The notes under the pieces are model-generated. The model had not been told where the DNA came from, made no database searches, and saw only the letters and a list, made by a program, of their open reading frames with translations. From Macrothele yani (Eukaryota > Arthropoda > Arachnida > Araneae > Macrothelidae): DNA of 64,000 nt. The translations under genes and the position numbers were made by a program. Positions 55,013 through 64,000 of this stretch are shown in pieces (position 1 is the first letter of the stretch; each line of letters opens with the position of its first letter). The stretch spans positions 112,467,072 to 112,531,071 of the forward strand of contig CM076999.1 of assembly GCA_039090855.1 (NCBI GenBank). The letters run 5' to 3'.

Positions 55013-55172
55013 ACAAAACGGAAGCCAACACTACCAGAAGACAAGGAAACTCCACTTCTGATGGCAGACCACAGTACAACAAAATGTCAGCAGTGAAGTA
55101 AGGTTTCTAAACTAAACAAGCTAGTTTAACAATGTGTAAATAAACCCCTCTCTTGGCAACTAGTTTGACTTT
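55013..55172 (+). pseudogene. Tandem copy of the end of the last K2P exon
   Basis: From about 54850, 160 bp of coding tail plus 3' UTR are repeated about 164 bp downstream. Matching blocks are gaagccaacactaccagaag, acaaggaaactccacttctg, agcagtgaagtaaggtttct and tgtgtaaataaacccctctc, the last with a second AATAAA. A 2-bp loss shifts frame and no splice acceptor precedes it. It is transcribed only as 3' UTR, if at all. Confidence 0.85.
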
Positions 55173-55265
55173 GAACTTATATAGTATTATAAGAAACAGG
55201 CATCAACTTGTAAATGTGTTTTGATGTTTGTGCCTTTTTTTAAAATAATTTAATTTTTTAGATTG

Positions 55266-55271
55266 AATAAA
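55266..55271 (+). terminator. Poly(A) signal AATAAA (distal)
   Basis: AATAAA followed by aagcttttataac, 313 nt after the stop, beyond the duplicated segment. An alternative end of the channel transcript. Confidence 0.5.
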
Positions 55272-55454
55272 AAGCTTTTATAACAGAATTGCACCAATTT
55301 CATTAATTGGACTGTATATTGGAAAAGCAGTACTTAACACTAATACACATTACACCAGTGGCGGCTCGTGGTTGAAAAAATAGGTGAAGAACTACAAGAG
55401 CAATATAAAACGATATCTACTGTCTTCAATGAAAATCATTATATGTGGACTGAC

Positions 55455-55736
55455 CTATTTTTTGTATATTAGATCAATTCTTCTTTCCTTTAAAGCTGCA
55501 AATTTGTCGATTATGTCGTCATAAAATGGTTGTTTCTTCGTGATCATCAATAAAATATCTTTCTGAATAGAAATATTTGCCAAAGAAGCAAGTCTGTCTT
55601 GAGAAATAGTGTTTCTTGAGTAAGTTTGTATTCTTTTAAGGCAAGAAAAACTACTTTCCACTGACACACTTGTAGATGGAATGGTTAAAATGAGGGCAAC
55701 CAATTTATAAGCTTCTGTAAAAATGCCTATCTTCAT
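55455..55736 (-). pseudogene. hAT C-terminal dimerisation domain (outer element)
   Basis: 93 codons: YKLVALILTIPSTSVSVESS, FSCLKRIQTYSRNTISQDRL, ASLANISIQ. This is the conserved hAT dimerisation motif in which an S-VER-FS-LK pattern is expected (here SVESSFSCLK). Collinear coding sequence with stops continues up to 56227, so it is the end of the same gene as 56227-57153. Confidence 0.85.
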
Positions 55737-56226
55737 GAATCACTCGAAGAAGTTCTTGAGTCGATATATTCCTTAATTTTTCGTTGGCACATACAAGACT
55801 CAGTTCATTTTTAAGGCGCTGGAATTTAGTAAATATTTTTTCGTAAAAATGTTGTAGATTTTCAAAAGCGTGAGAGGGAAATCTTGAATTAAATTCTTCG
55901 TATTTGGTTGTTAGACAAACAAATTAAAGTTTTGTACAGTCTTGAAATCTTATATCCATTTCCATAAGAATGGGTCTAAAATTTCAAAATACAATTGTTT
56001 ATAATTTTGAAAAATTGTTTCTTGTGTAAGAACAGCATATTCCTGTTTAGATCTGATTACTTCTGTGATTTTGCTAGCTTTTCCAAACAGTGTTTCAAAT
56101 TCTTCATCGTTCCTTTCATGTATGACTCAAATTTTCACAAGTTTTTTTTATTTGAGTTACACAGTAGTTTATATCTAGTAATTTTGTTGGTAAACTTATG
56201 AACAATAGATCAATGGGGCCAAAAAT

Positions 56227-57153
56227 TTAATTAAATACTATTGCCAAAAATGTAAATTCAAATGTGTTCATATTGTTTAAAAAACTCTTGGCAAGTTGAA
56301 CTGATTTTTTGTCCGATTGCTCACTATTCGTCAGAAATTCTAATACTTCCTTCAATTTATCCCAATCTTCAACAATTACACTTAATAACTTTGAAGTGGA
56401 GGACCATCGAGTTTCTGCTATGGTTGGTAAGCATCTTGCGGTTGTAGATGTGAGTGTATAAGATCGCTTCACTGAGTGGTGAAAAAACGAAGGAATTCCA
56501 GTGAGGCTTGCATAAAATATACGACACTTTGAAATTTTAGAAAAACTCTGCTGTAATACAAGGTTCAAACAATGTGCTAAGCAATGAACAAAAACAGCTT
56601 GAGAAGCTTTATCCTTGATTTTTTTCTGGAGCCCATTCAAGTGTCCAGACATTACACTTGCCCCATCGTAACATTGTCCTATTAATTTGTGTTGATAATC
56701 GAACTGTTCCAAAACCTTGTTTAGCATTCTGTATAGAGCTTCTGACGTTCGATCTCCACTCACGTCGTGGAAACCCAAAAATCGCTCAGCCAATACACCT
56801 TCCGAATCAACAAATCTTATTAATAAAGAGCACTGAGAAGTCTGATTTATGTCTGTGGTGTCATCTACTTGAATAGAAAAGCATTGAACTTCATTTATTT
56901 TATTTTTAACGTGATCGTTTATATATTCAGAAATACATTCAATTAATTCATTTTGAATAGTTTTTGATTCACCTGTGAAGACATTTTTTATCTTTTCGTA
57001 TTGATTTGGAATTTCTAAAGGACTTCTTGATATCAACAATGAAAGTAATTCCTTGAAATTTCCACGATTTATCGGGTTCATGCTTTCATCATTGCCACGG
57101 AATGCTAGTTCTTGTTTGCTCAAATATAATACTGCATCAATCACAGTCTGCAA
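56227..57153 (-). pseudogene. hAT transposase core, ZMYM1-like (outer element)
   Basis: 308 open codons. FRGNDESMNPINRGNFKELL is the DUF4371-type start; IQVDDTTDINQTSQCSLLIR contains a first catalytic Asp region; GQCYDGASVMSGHLNGLQKK is the CDGA-type motif (second site); and VHCLAHCLNLVLQQS then ETRWSS are typical. It lacks a start codon of its own: upstream sequence continues past 57153 to the junction with the inner element, and the zinc finger lies on the other side (61832-61995). It ends at 56227 by a stop inside the domain. It may have been active recently. Confidence 0.9.
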
Positions 57154-58511
57154 GAAGTCTATTTAAACGAACACTTTCGTTGAAAAGCATTTTCAAAAGC
57201 CTAGCATTCTCCCTCAGGGCATCGGCAATGGCGTTCTGATTTTTTCAAAATTCCTTAGCATTAACTCGCATTTCAGGTGCAGGGATCATAGCATACTTCT
57301 GTAAAATTTTAGGTAGGAATTTTAGGACTTTTTAGAAAAATTTTAGGAAAATTTTAGGAGTGTATTTCAATAAAAACTAGATGTATATTTGTATACATCT
57401 AGTAAAACAACTTTGTATACATTGTAAAGAGTTTGCTTCACACCCTTCAATCATATATACTGATAGACTGCGCATGACATCAAAATTTCTGGCTCCAACA
57501 TAAAATCACATGACAACAGTCAAAAAGATGGGTTACACCTGCTGTGCTTATGGTTGCTCTGAGCGATATAGTAAAGAAAGTTCTATGATTTTTCATGGGT
57601 AAGAAACGAATTAAATACCTAAGTCAATAAAGTTCAATTACTTAACCAGAAACTTGCAGCTATTGATATAAAAATATAGTAACTTAAGAAAAAAAAATGG
57701 AATGCATGTTCCAAATTCTTCGCAAATGTTCATCACATTATAAATCACAAAATGTAAACAATCCGATCATGCATGTATATAGCTCATAAGTAAACTTACC
57801 TGAAGAGTTTTCATTATATATGAGGCGCATTCACATAATACACCGAAAACACTGAAGTTCTGCAGCGTAAATTAGTAGTCATAACAGCATTTTTACACGA
57901 AATTTGGAGTCTGATGATGACGTGCCCAATGTTTGAGCCATGGCGGCTTTGATGCAGCTATTGCCAATGCGCAGTCCATTAGTATATATGGTCGAAGTTA
58001 ACACCCAAATTTTTTGCATAACATCTAATGTCTAAAAGTTTAAGTATGATTTACTTCTAATGTTCAGTTCTTATCTTTTCACGTGTTATTATCATATTCA
58101 AGTATATTTACCACATTCAAGTTTCACTTTGAACATTAATATGCTGTTGAACCAGAAGCAATTCACGATTTTCACAGTAAAGTTTTCAGGTTTCACATTA
58201 AATTATAATATCCTAAAAAGGTAATTGAAAACCAAGAACTATGTACAATTGTTCACTGAATTACTTTTTCATATTATTGTTTTAACCTTTTCCTGATTAG
58301 CCTATCTTTTTCTGCTTCCACCACAACTAATTTACTTTCAGTTTTCTTTATTTCAGCTGAACCTTGTATGATCAAGTTAGAGGCAACTGCTATTTCAACA
58401 GCATTTTTTGTTTTCCTACAGCTTTTCTCATTCTTTCTGTTTCCTCTTGAATTACTGCTAGGGAGGCTTCTTTATCTTTTTTAAGTCTATTTATTTCTGC
58501 ATCATTTTCTT

Positions 58512-59440
58512 TTATTTTGTCATCAAACTCAGCTTTTCTTTTTTCTCTAGCTGCTTTTCCTTATTTTCCCTCTCTTTCTGCTTCCTTTCTTTTACCTTTT
58601 TTGATTCTTCTTCCTTCAGCTTATCAACATACTCTTTATAAAATTTATGTGAATCACGAACACTATTTAACAAATTTCTTGTTATGGGAACTTTACTTAC
58701 ACATCCATAGTGTTTAATGGCCCCTTTAACTATTCTTAATGATGTTATAGTTGAGTCTTTTAAGTTAGCCTTGTCCTTCCTTAACAGAGCAGTGTTAACC
58801 GAAAATCCCCTTTCTGCATCAGCATTACCATGAGGTAAAACTAAAATTGACTTGATGAGTTTAGCAAGATTTGAGTATTTTTCTTTTCCGCTAGAGTCTT
58901 TAATACTAAATATATTACGCCAGTAATGATCAATCCGCACTGGAATATGCCCTTCCTCTGAAAATTTCACTAGTTCATCTAGAGTTGGCTTATCGCAATT
59001 TAAAAGTTTCCACTCTTCTCTTACTCTATCAATTTGTTAATCAGAAAGATGCAAAACACTTGAAATTCTGGTTATTTCCGAAAGTCCTTCAGTGACTGAA
59101 AGTTGAGTTGACTCTTTCTTTGGTTCTTTTACCTTTAAAACTTCTATGTCTCTTAAATTTTGATTGCAGAATGGCAAATTTGACTTTAAATATTTTGTGG
59201 TTGCAATTAGTGATGATCTTACATCTAAGAGAAATAATTTCTGCCTGGTCTCCTGAACATTCCTGAGGAGATTTTTTTGTCTTCATACCAACTTCTAACT
59301 CCCCTAGTTTTTTCCATGAATTTTTGTTTTCAAAATCTACATTCTTTAGGTCTTCTCCAAATTTCCCTGCAATAACATCATCTTGGATAAACTGAGCCAT
59401 AACATTCCTCATTAAAGTATTTAAATCAGAATATAACTGG
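58512..59440 (-). pseudogene. C-terminal part of the nested hAT-like transposase
   Basis: 59440-59089 carries a linker region (LMRNVMAQFIQDDVIAGKFG ... SLRCKIITNCNHKIFKVKFA). After a frame change, 58970-58512 carries the dimerisation domain: IDHYWRNIFSIKD, LAKLIKSILVLPHGNADAER, GFSVNTALLRKDKANLKDST, then a Lys/Glu-rich coiled tail (KLKEEESKKVKERKQKEREN). The LPHGNADAERGFS string is the hAT signature. A stop separates it from short downstream frames. Confidence 0.85.
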
Positions 59441-59443
59441 TGT

Positions 59444-59682
59444 TTTTTTTTTTTTTTTTTTTTTTTTTTTGAGTGGAGGTTTAACGACCACCGTGAGCAA
59501 CTCAATGGGCTATAAGCAGTCGCCCGTCCCTAATTTAGGGTCACTGGTTCCAGGGGAAGGGAGAGAGCCAGTGCCGTAAGACAAACACAACATCCATGCC
59601 TGAGCGGGATTCGAACCCGGACCCCCTTACGGACGAATGATCAGAGGTCAACGCCTTAGACCACTGCGCCACCGGGGCGGCC
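59444..59682 (-). mobile_element. Main-family SINE copy 14
   Basis: Reverse, with a long poly(T). Perfect 12-bp target duplication tataactggtgt (59432-59443 and 59683-59694). It interrupts the nested hAT-like transposase. Confidence 0.96.
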
Positions 59683-59791
59683 TATAACTGGTGTATTTTT
59701 GGTTCTTCACTCTGATAACATAATGAAAACTTTTCAAAATTTTGGTGTGAAAATGAAATGAATGCTAAATAGCAAGGAGTTAGCTCATTTT

Positions 59792-60963
59792 TCAGGAAAC
59801 AGTGAATTCTTTTATACCTTGCCGAATTGCGCAGTTGTTTTCAAATATTTTTTGAGATGGCAAGAAGTTTAAAAAATATTCTGTAATATTTAGCCATTGA
59901 TCCAAGAGCCTCTGGGCTACAAAACCAACGGTTAACCATCTGTTGCTGACATGACGCAAAAGAAATTTGGCAGTGACCAATGTTATATCCTCGACAGATT
60001 TATAATCCTCTCGTCTTGCAGCACTACTCTTTAAAAAGTAATGCATATCAGTAGCAAATTCGTCAAAATCTATATTTAAGCTTGTCAAAAAAAATTTTAA
60101 ATGCATTACTAACAACATGCAGGTTGCAAAAACCTAGTTCCAAAGATTTCTGGCCTGTTTCTTGTTTTACAACTTCATTGAATTTGCGTAAAAAGCACTT
60201 ATTTACATTTGGGCTGTCCATGGATACACAAATAATTCTGTTCAACGAAATATTGAAGGATGATAACACATCAAGAATTTCTTTTAGCAAAATATCTGCT
60301 GTTGCATGACCCAGAAAAACGCTTGTTAGGTATCGACAAGAAACTGAATTTATTTCTGAAGACCAGTACCTGAGATACACATCCAACTGCCGTTTCACTT
60401 GTGTATTTGTAGTTTCATCAAATGCTATAGTAACCTTTCCTGGGCTACTAGATGCAATGTCTTTTTTCAAATCCTCTTCAAAATATTTTGACAATCCATG
60501 TGATATCACATAAGCAACTTTTTTTTCTTTAAGTTGCATTTTGGCTGCAATAGCAGAATCAGGAAACATTTCTTTGAAAAGCTCAACTGTTTCAGTGCAT
60601 GAAACAAAAGACATATTGTCCTTAGCAACTTTCATGGCCCATAATGCTTCGGCTTTAGCCAACTGTAAATCATGACTCAGTACTTCACTAATATTTGTTT
60701 TGGGCTGAAGATCCCGTCCTCCAAAGGCTTTCAGGATGGACTTATTTTGAAATTTACTTTGAAATTTCTGCAAATGTTTTTTTTCCTTTATGATGCGCTT
60801 TTACTTGTGAAAAGCCACTATTAGAAATGTTGAAAATTTCTGAACACAATATACACTTAGCAGAAAATATTGTTTCAGTTGCAGAACACCATTCTTTCAA
60901 CTTCACTCCGTCCAATTCTTTGGCGAGCCATGCATCTTGAAATTTCGTTTTGGATTTAGGCAT
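59792..60963 (-). pseudogene. N-terminal and central part of the nested hAT-like transposase
   Basis: The start codon at 60963-60961 (MPKSKTKFQDAWLAKELDGV) is followed by a BED-like finger (CILCSEIFNISNSGFSQVKA then HHKGKKH). The frame shifts at a run of eight T/A near 60775 and continues through LSHDLQLAKAEALWAMKVAK, VTIAFDETTNTQVKRQLDVY (first Asp), ICVSMDSPNVNKCFLRKF (second site) and LELGFCNLHVVSNAFKIFFD. It shifts again at an A8 run near 60088, then goes on to VSNRWLTVGFVAQRLLDQWL (the RW block). Another shift lies near 59815. Few substitutions disturb the domains. Confidence 0.87.
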
Positions 60964-61831
60964 CTTAAACACTTGTATTACTAACCAGAAAATGAAAGGG
61001 AAGTACAAAAACACGTTCCAATATTGCAAAACCAGACAACTTCCCGAAATTTGGCTGCGAGGATGTCAGAAGATAGAAAAAAAAAAAAAAAAAGCAGGTC
61101 ACCACTAGAGAACTGAACCTGCACACAGCACAGAGAACACCATAAAAGACGCAAAACCAGAAACTATCATACGCATCTCACGCAAGTTCAGTCAAAGCGA
61201 GTCAGAGCCGAGATATATTGCGCATCGAAGGTCGCTGTCGCCGACGCACGATCGAAGGTCAATGATCACGTGCTCTACTGCCTGCGACGATAACACTCAA
61301 GCTACCATCCCATCGTCATTACCGGAGGTTACGGAAGGAGACCACATGTTTCCTCTTTGCTTCCACCCACCTGCGGTTTACAATAACAAAACATCAGCAG
61401 AAAGAAGAGGTTCCACAAGGCATGTACAAAAATAAAGTACGATCTCCTGCGTGCCACGGAGTTCGTCTGCAAGCGCAAACCAGGGGTGAAAATGACCCCT
61501 CTCCTTTTCCCTTAGATCTCTTGTTACTCTCGAAAACTGTCCGAAGGCAAAAAAGTGGAGCGCCCGCCCCGAAGCAAGTGCATCTCGATGGCGTCATTTT
61601 CCCTCCCTTCAGCAGCACAGCATATAGGCTGTGTTTCTACAATAACAGGTCTTTTTACCTTACCGTAATGGTAAATTTATTGGCGTTAATAACGGTTGTA
61701 TTTTTTATAAATAAGCTTACGAAAATTTTAGGAAGAATAGCAAATTTTAGGTATAATTTTAGGAATTTAAGGATTGTCACAAAATATTAGGAATTTTAGG
61801 AATTTTAGGAGGAATGCGATCCCTGCAGGTG

Positions 61832-61995
61832 TTCGCTAGAATCACCATGTTTATGAAGTGAGCGTGTCATATTTAATAAATCTGAGAATCCGCCTTTATT
61901 CCACGCCGAATGTTTATTACTAAAAAGTAAGCAGGGCCAACAAAATTATTTTTGTAACACATAAGTACTACAAAGCCATTTATCAGTAAACCAAC
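61832..61995 (-). pseudogene. TTF-type zinc finger of the outer ZMYM-like hAT
   Basis: Read on the minus strand: WPCLLFSNKHSAWNKGGFSD then LLNMTRSLHKHGDSSEHL. It directly meets the nested element's insertion site and continues on the other side as KCELMLRNFEK at about 57273-57240. This is the N-terminal TTF finger expected before the DUF4371 domain. Confidence 0.75.
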
Positions 61996-62700
61996 AATTT
62001 TTTAAATTAATATTGTAAGATTTATAGCTCTTCTTGATTTCTTTTTGGCAACAATTGTCAGTGAATCCGCCAGTCGTCCTTGAAGTAAAATGTCTCTTTT
62101 AACTTCATCTTTCCACCGATTAAATGGAGTTTGTAATAAATTACAAGCAATGTCGTTCACAGGATAGATACTTTAGTTAAAACTATCACTAACTGTTAAA
62201 CTGTACACGAAACTGCAGTAACAGCTAAACTTTTTGACAAATAATCACAAAGCACGAAAAAACAAATCCCTTTCAGAAAGCATGTACCACAATACCACAA
62301 GGAAAAAGCCCAAGTGGATTGCAAGATACCCTGGGTAAACTGTCCCGTTTCACCTTTATCTCCTTCGAAGTTCACGATTCCATCTGCAGAGCTTCGGCGC
62401 CGAAAGCTAAAACACTTCACTTGCGCGCCAGATAGGGAAGGTTGACGTCACGGTTACCGTAGCAACTCAGTCGATAGCTGCAGACTTCCAAGGGTTTTCA
62501 TTTCGGCTCTTCACTTGCACTGTTTTGCGTATGAGGACTTGTTTCCCGTATTGTACGCGCCATGTGAATTGATATCTAATCAAAATTTTGAGTGTTTTGT
62601 AACACAATAGAGACAAAAAATAATATATTATACAAATTACTGAATAAAACTTTATTTTGAGTAAAATAGGTGAAGAGGCACTTCACCTACTTCACCTGAA
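61996..62700. other. 5' part of the outer hAT, no intact gene
   Basis: Non-coding or degraded left part of the outer hAT between the zinc finger and the terminus. Near the end, taggtgaagaggcacttcac and ctacttcacctg form a small hairpin. Confidence 0.5.
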
Positions 62701-62720
62701 AAGCCACCACTGCATTACAC

Positions 62721-63270
62721 TCAATGCAGTGAAACTTGCGTTGGCGGTCACCTGCCAGCCGAAGCGGGCAGATGTTATCACCAACAGAAAAAATGCATGA
62801 CTTTTATCTTTGGCAGCCACTTGCACGATGCAGCCATGCACAACCATTTCAAATGTGTAAGAGAATGCACTCAGCAGACAAAACATGAGAGACAGGGGTG
62901 ATGGGCAGGTGACATAGGCATCCCCTGCGCAGAGTGGAACTCTATAGCAGAAAGTTGCTAATCAGTCTGCGACTGACAACACGGTGCCACAAAATATTCT
63001 GCTGGAGGTCACTCGACAAACTAAGTACTAGACGAGAACAACAATAAGAATTGGCACAGCAGAGCTGCCAACTTTTCAAAATAAAAAAAAACCAGGACAT
63101 CAACGCGCGTTTGGCGGCTCGCGTTTTTACAATTTATAAACAATAAAATTATATATGTTTTTTTATTACAGTTAATTACTTAATACAAGAAATATTTACA
63201 AAAAATTAGCATTTAAGTGTATAAAATAAGATTAACAAACCTTGTTAATGAGTTTCACTTTTAGAAAGTG
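62721..63270. other. No gene; probable terminus of another hAT
   Basis: At about 63063 gcagagctgccaacttttca resembles the ctgccaac ends of the hAT at 45857-47815 and may be its relative's terminus. Confidence 0.4.
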
Positions 63271-63460
63271 AGGCACTACTTTTTCCAGAGAGACACCATC
63301 TTTTCTCTCACCATAACAGGAGTGTTATCACAGGATAAGGCAAGACAGTTTATCCATGGAATATCATGATGCTGAAATGCTTCGGACACAAATTTGGCAA
63401 TATTTTCACCTACTGGACTGGTTTCCAGGCATGGCAAAGAGAGCAACGTGCGTCTCACTT
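63271..63460 (-). pseudogene. hAT transposase fragment
   Basis: 60 open codons: ENIAKFVSEAFQHHDIPWIN then CLALSCDNTPVMVREKMVSL. In related hAT proteins this is the region around the second catalytic Asp (C-D-N/G). The neighbouring sequence on both sides is degraded, and no other domain is seen. Confidence 0.6.
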
Positions 63461-63672
63461 GCTTGCAAACGTTATCAAAGTATTAGGTGTGCAACTTAAT
63501 TCTCGGCCCCTAACTGCAATCTATCATAGAATGTCAGCAAATGCAAATAGCTGTTTGCGATAATGGCTGATTGCAGCACCATCCAACAGCTTTCCAGGCA
63601 ACCGTGACCACTCATAGCTGTAGTGACAAAAGGGATGAAAGTTGATGGTGAAAGCAATGTCGTTTGAGAAGC

Positions 63673-64000
63673 AACATTTGAGACACTGCCTCCTGTTCCA
63701 TTGCTGCGGAAGCCCAGCAAATGATCTGTGCTGCTTTGGGTGAGGCTGCTGTGTCCTACAGTACATGTAAGAAGTGGTTCCAGCGGTTTAAGCAGGGAAA
63801 TTTTTATCTCCGTGATGCACAACGTCCGGGACAGCCACAGAAAGGTGACGATGAGGAACTGGAACAACTGATGGACGCGGATCCCTGTCGCACACAGTCA
63901 CAGCTCGACCAGGAACTCGGAGTAACACGGCAAGCCATTGCAAAGCGCCTGCACCAGCTTGGGTGGATTCACGAGGAGGGCCGTTGGGTGCCCCACCAAC
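63673..64000 (+). CDS. mariner transposase N-terminus, running off the window
   Basis: A plus-strand frame open from about 63691 to the window end without a stop: AAEAQQMICAALGEAAVSYS, TCKKWFQRFKQGNFYLRDAQ, RPGQPQKGDDEELEQLMDAD, PCRTQSQLDQELGVTRQAIA, KRLHQLGWIHEEGRWVPHQ. These are the two helix-turn-helix motifs of mariner (SETMAR-type) transposases in order, followed by the linker. A one-base shift near 63690 separates it from the expected RHCLLFHC start. The catalytic domain would be beyond 64000. It may be the least damaged mariner here. Confidence 0.87.

Larger units (their letters stand above)
57280..61825 (-). mobile_element. Nested hAT-like transposon (BED finger type), 6-bp TSD
   Basis: The ends cagggatc (57280) and gatccctg (to 61825) are inverted repeats. 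Flanking caggtg at 57274-57279 and 61826-61831 gives a 6-bp duplication rather than the 8 bp usual for hAT. Sub-terminal DNA at both ends contains many aattttagga repeats. It carries a full-length but frame-shifted transposase and SINE copy 14. Inserted in the outer hAT just after its zinc-finger codons. Confidence 0.87.
55356..62712 (-). mobile_element. ZMYM-type hAT transposon with 8-bp TSD, carrying a nested transposon
   Basis: Flanked by a perfect 8-bp duplication cattacac (55348-55355 and 62713-62720). The ends cagtggcggct and agccaccactg are inverted repeats, and both continue into a taggtgaag motif on the inside. The minus strand encodes, from right to left, a TTF-type zinc finger, a DUF4371-like region and a hAT dimerisation domain. 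A second element is inserted at 57280-61825. The outer element alone is about 2.8 kb. Confidence 0.92.

Overview
The window is animal nuclear DNA: spliced exons with GT-AG borders, long introns, tRNA-derived SINEs, and Tc1/mariner, hAT, Penelope-like and RTE-type elements. The dense Tc1/mariner load, the style of the transposases and the purine/pyrimidine microsatellites fit an arthropod, most likely a chelicerate such as a spider. That species-level guess is inference.

Only one host gene is supported. It is a complete two-pore-domain (K2P) potassium channel of the TWIK/KCNK1 type on the + strand: five coding exons at 9945-10143, 21925-22065, 35728-35939, 43795-43981 and 54703-54953. Together they give 990 nt (329 codons plus stop) in uninterrupted frame, with correct splice sites and matching phases. 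A non-coding 5' exon portion may begin at 9701. Poly(A) signals lie just after the stop, and the end of the last exon is repeated once in tandem about 164 bp downstream.

Almost everything else is repeats. 1-9500: Tc1-like transposases, an RTE-type reverse transcriptase with a 12-bp target duplication, and a Tc1 relic split by an 82-bp satellite. Intron 1 (10144-21924): foldback and tandem repeats, a mariner remnant, a Penelope-like fragment with an inverted arm, a non-autonomous hAT with 8-bp target duplications holding a (GA)n block, a ~140-bp satellite, and a 1.36-kb (GA)n array. Intron 2 (22066-35727): a 117-bp array open in several frames, an array related to pogo/Tigger-like termini, a mariner carrying a SINE and an RTE copy, and a Tc1 carrying two SINEs. 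Intron 3 (35940-43794): a second copy of that Tc1, then a 5.2-kb mariner swollen by two tandem expansions of its own transposase gene (134-bp and 98-bp units) and by a Penelope-like element and a SINE. Intron 4 (43982-54702): a Tc1 holding a hAT that itself holds three SINEs, then a minisatellite seeded on the Tc1 terminus. 55356-62712: a ZMYM-type hAT with a second hAT-like transposon inside it. The window ends in a fresh mariner transposase.

The repeated theme is tandem amplification starting from transposon sequence (termini or transposase exons), together with nested insertions whose target duplications allow relative dating. All calls come from reading the sequence; no database search was run.
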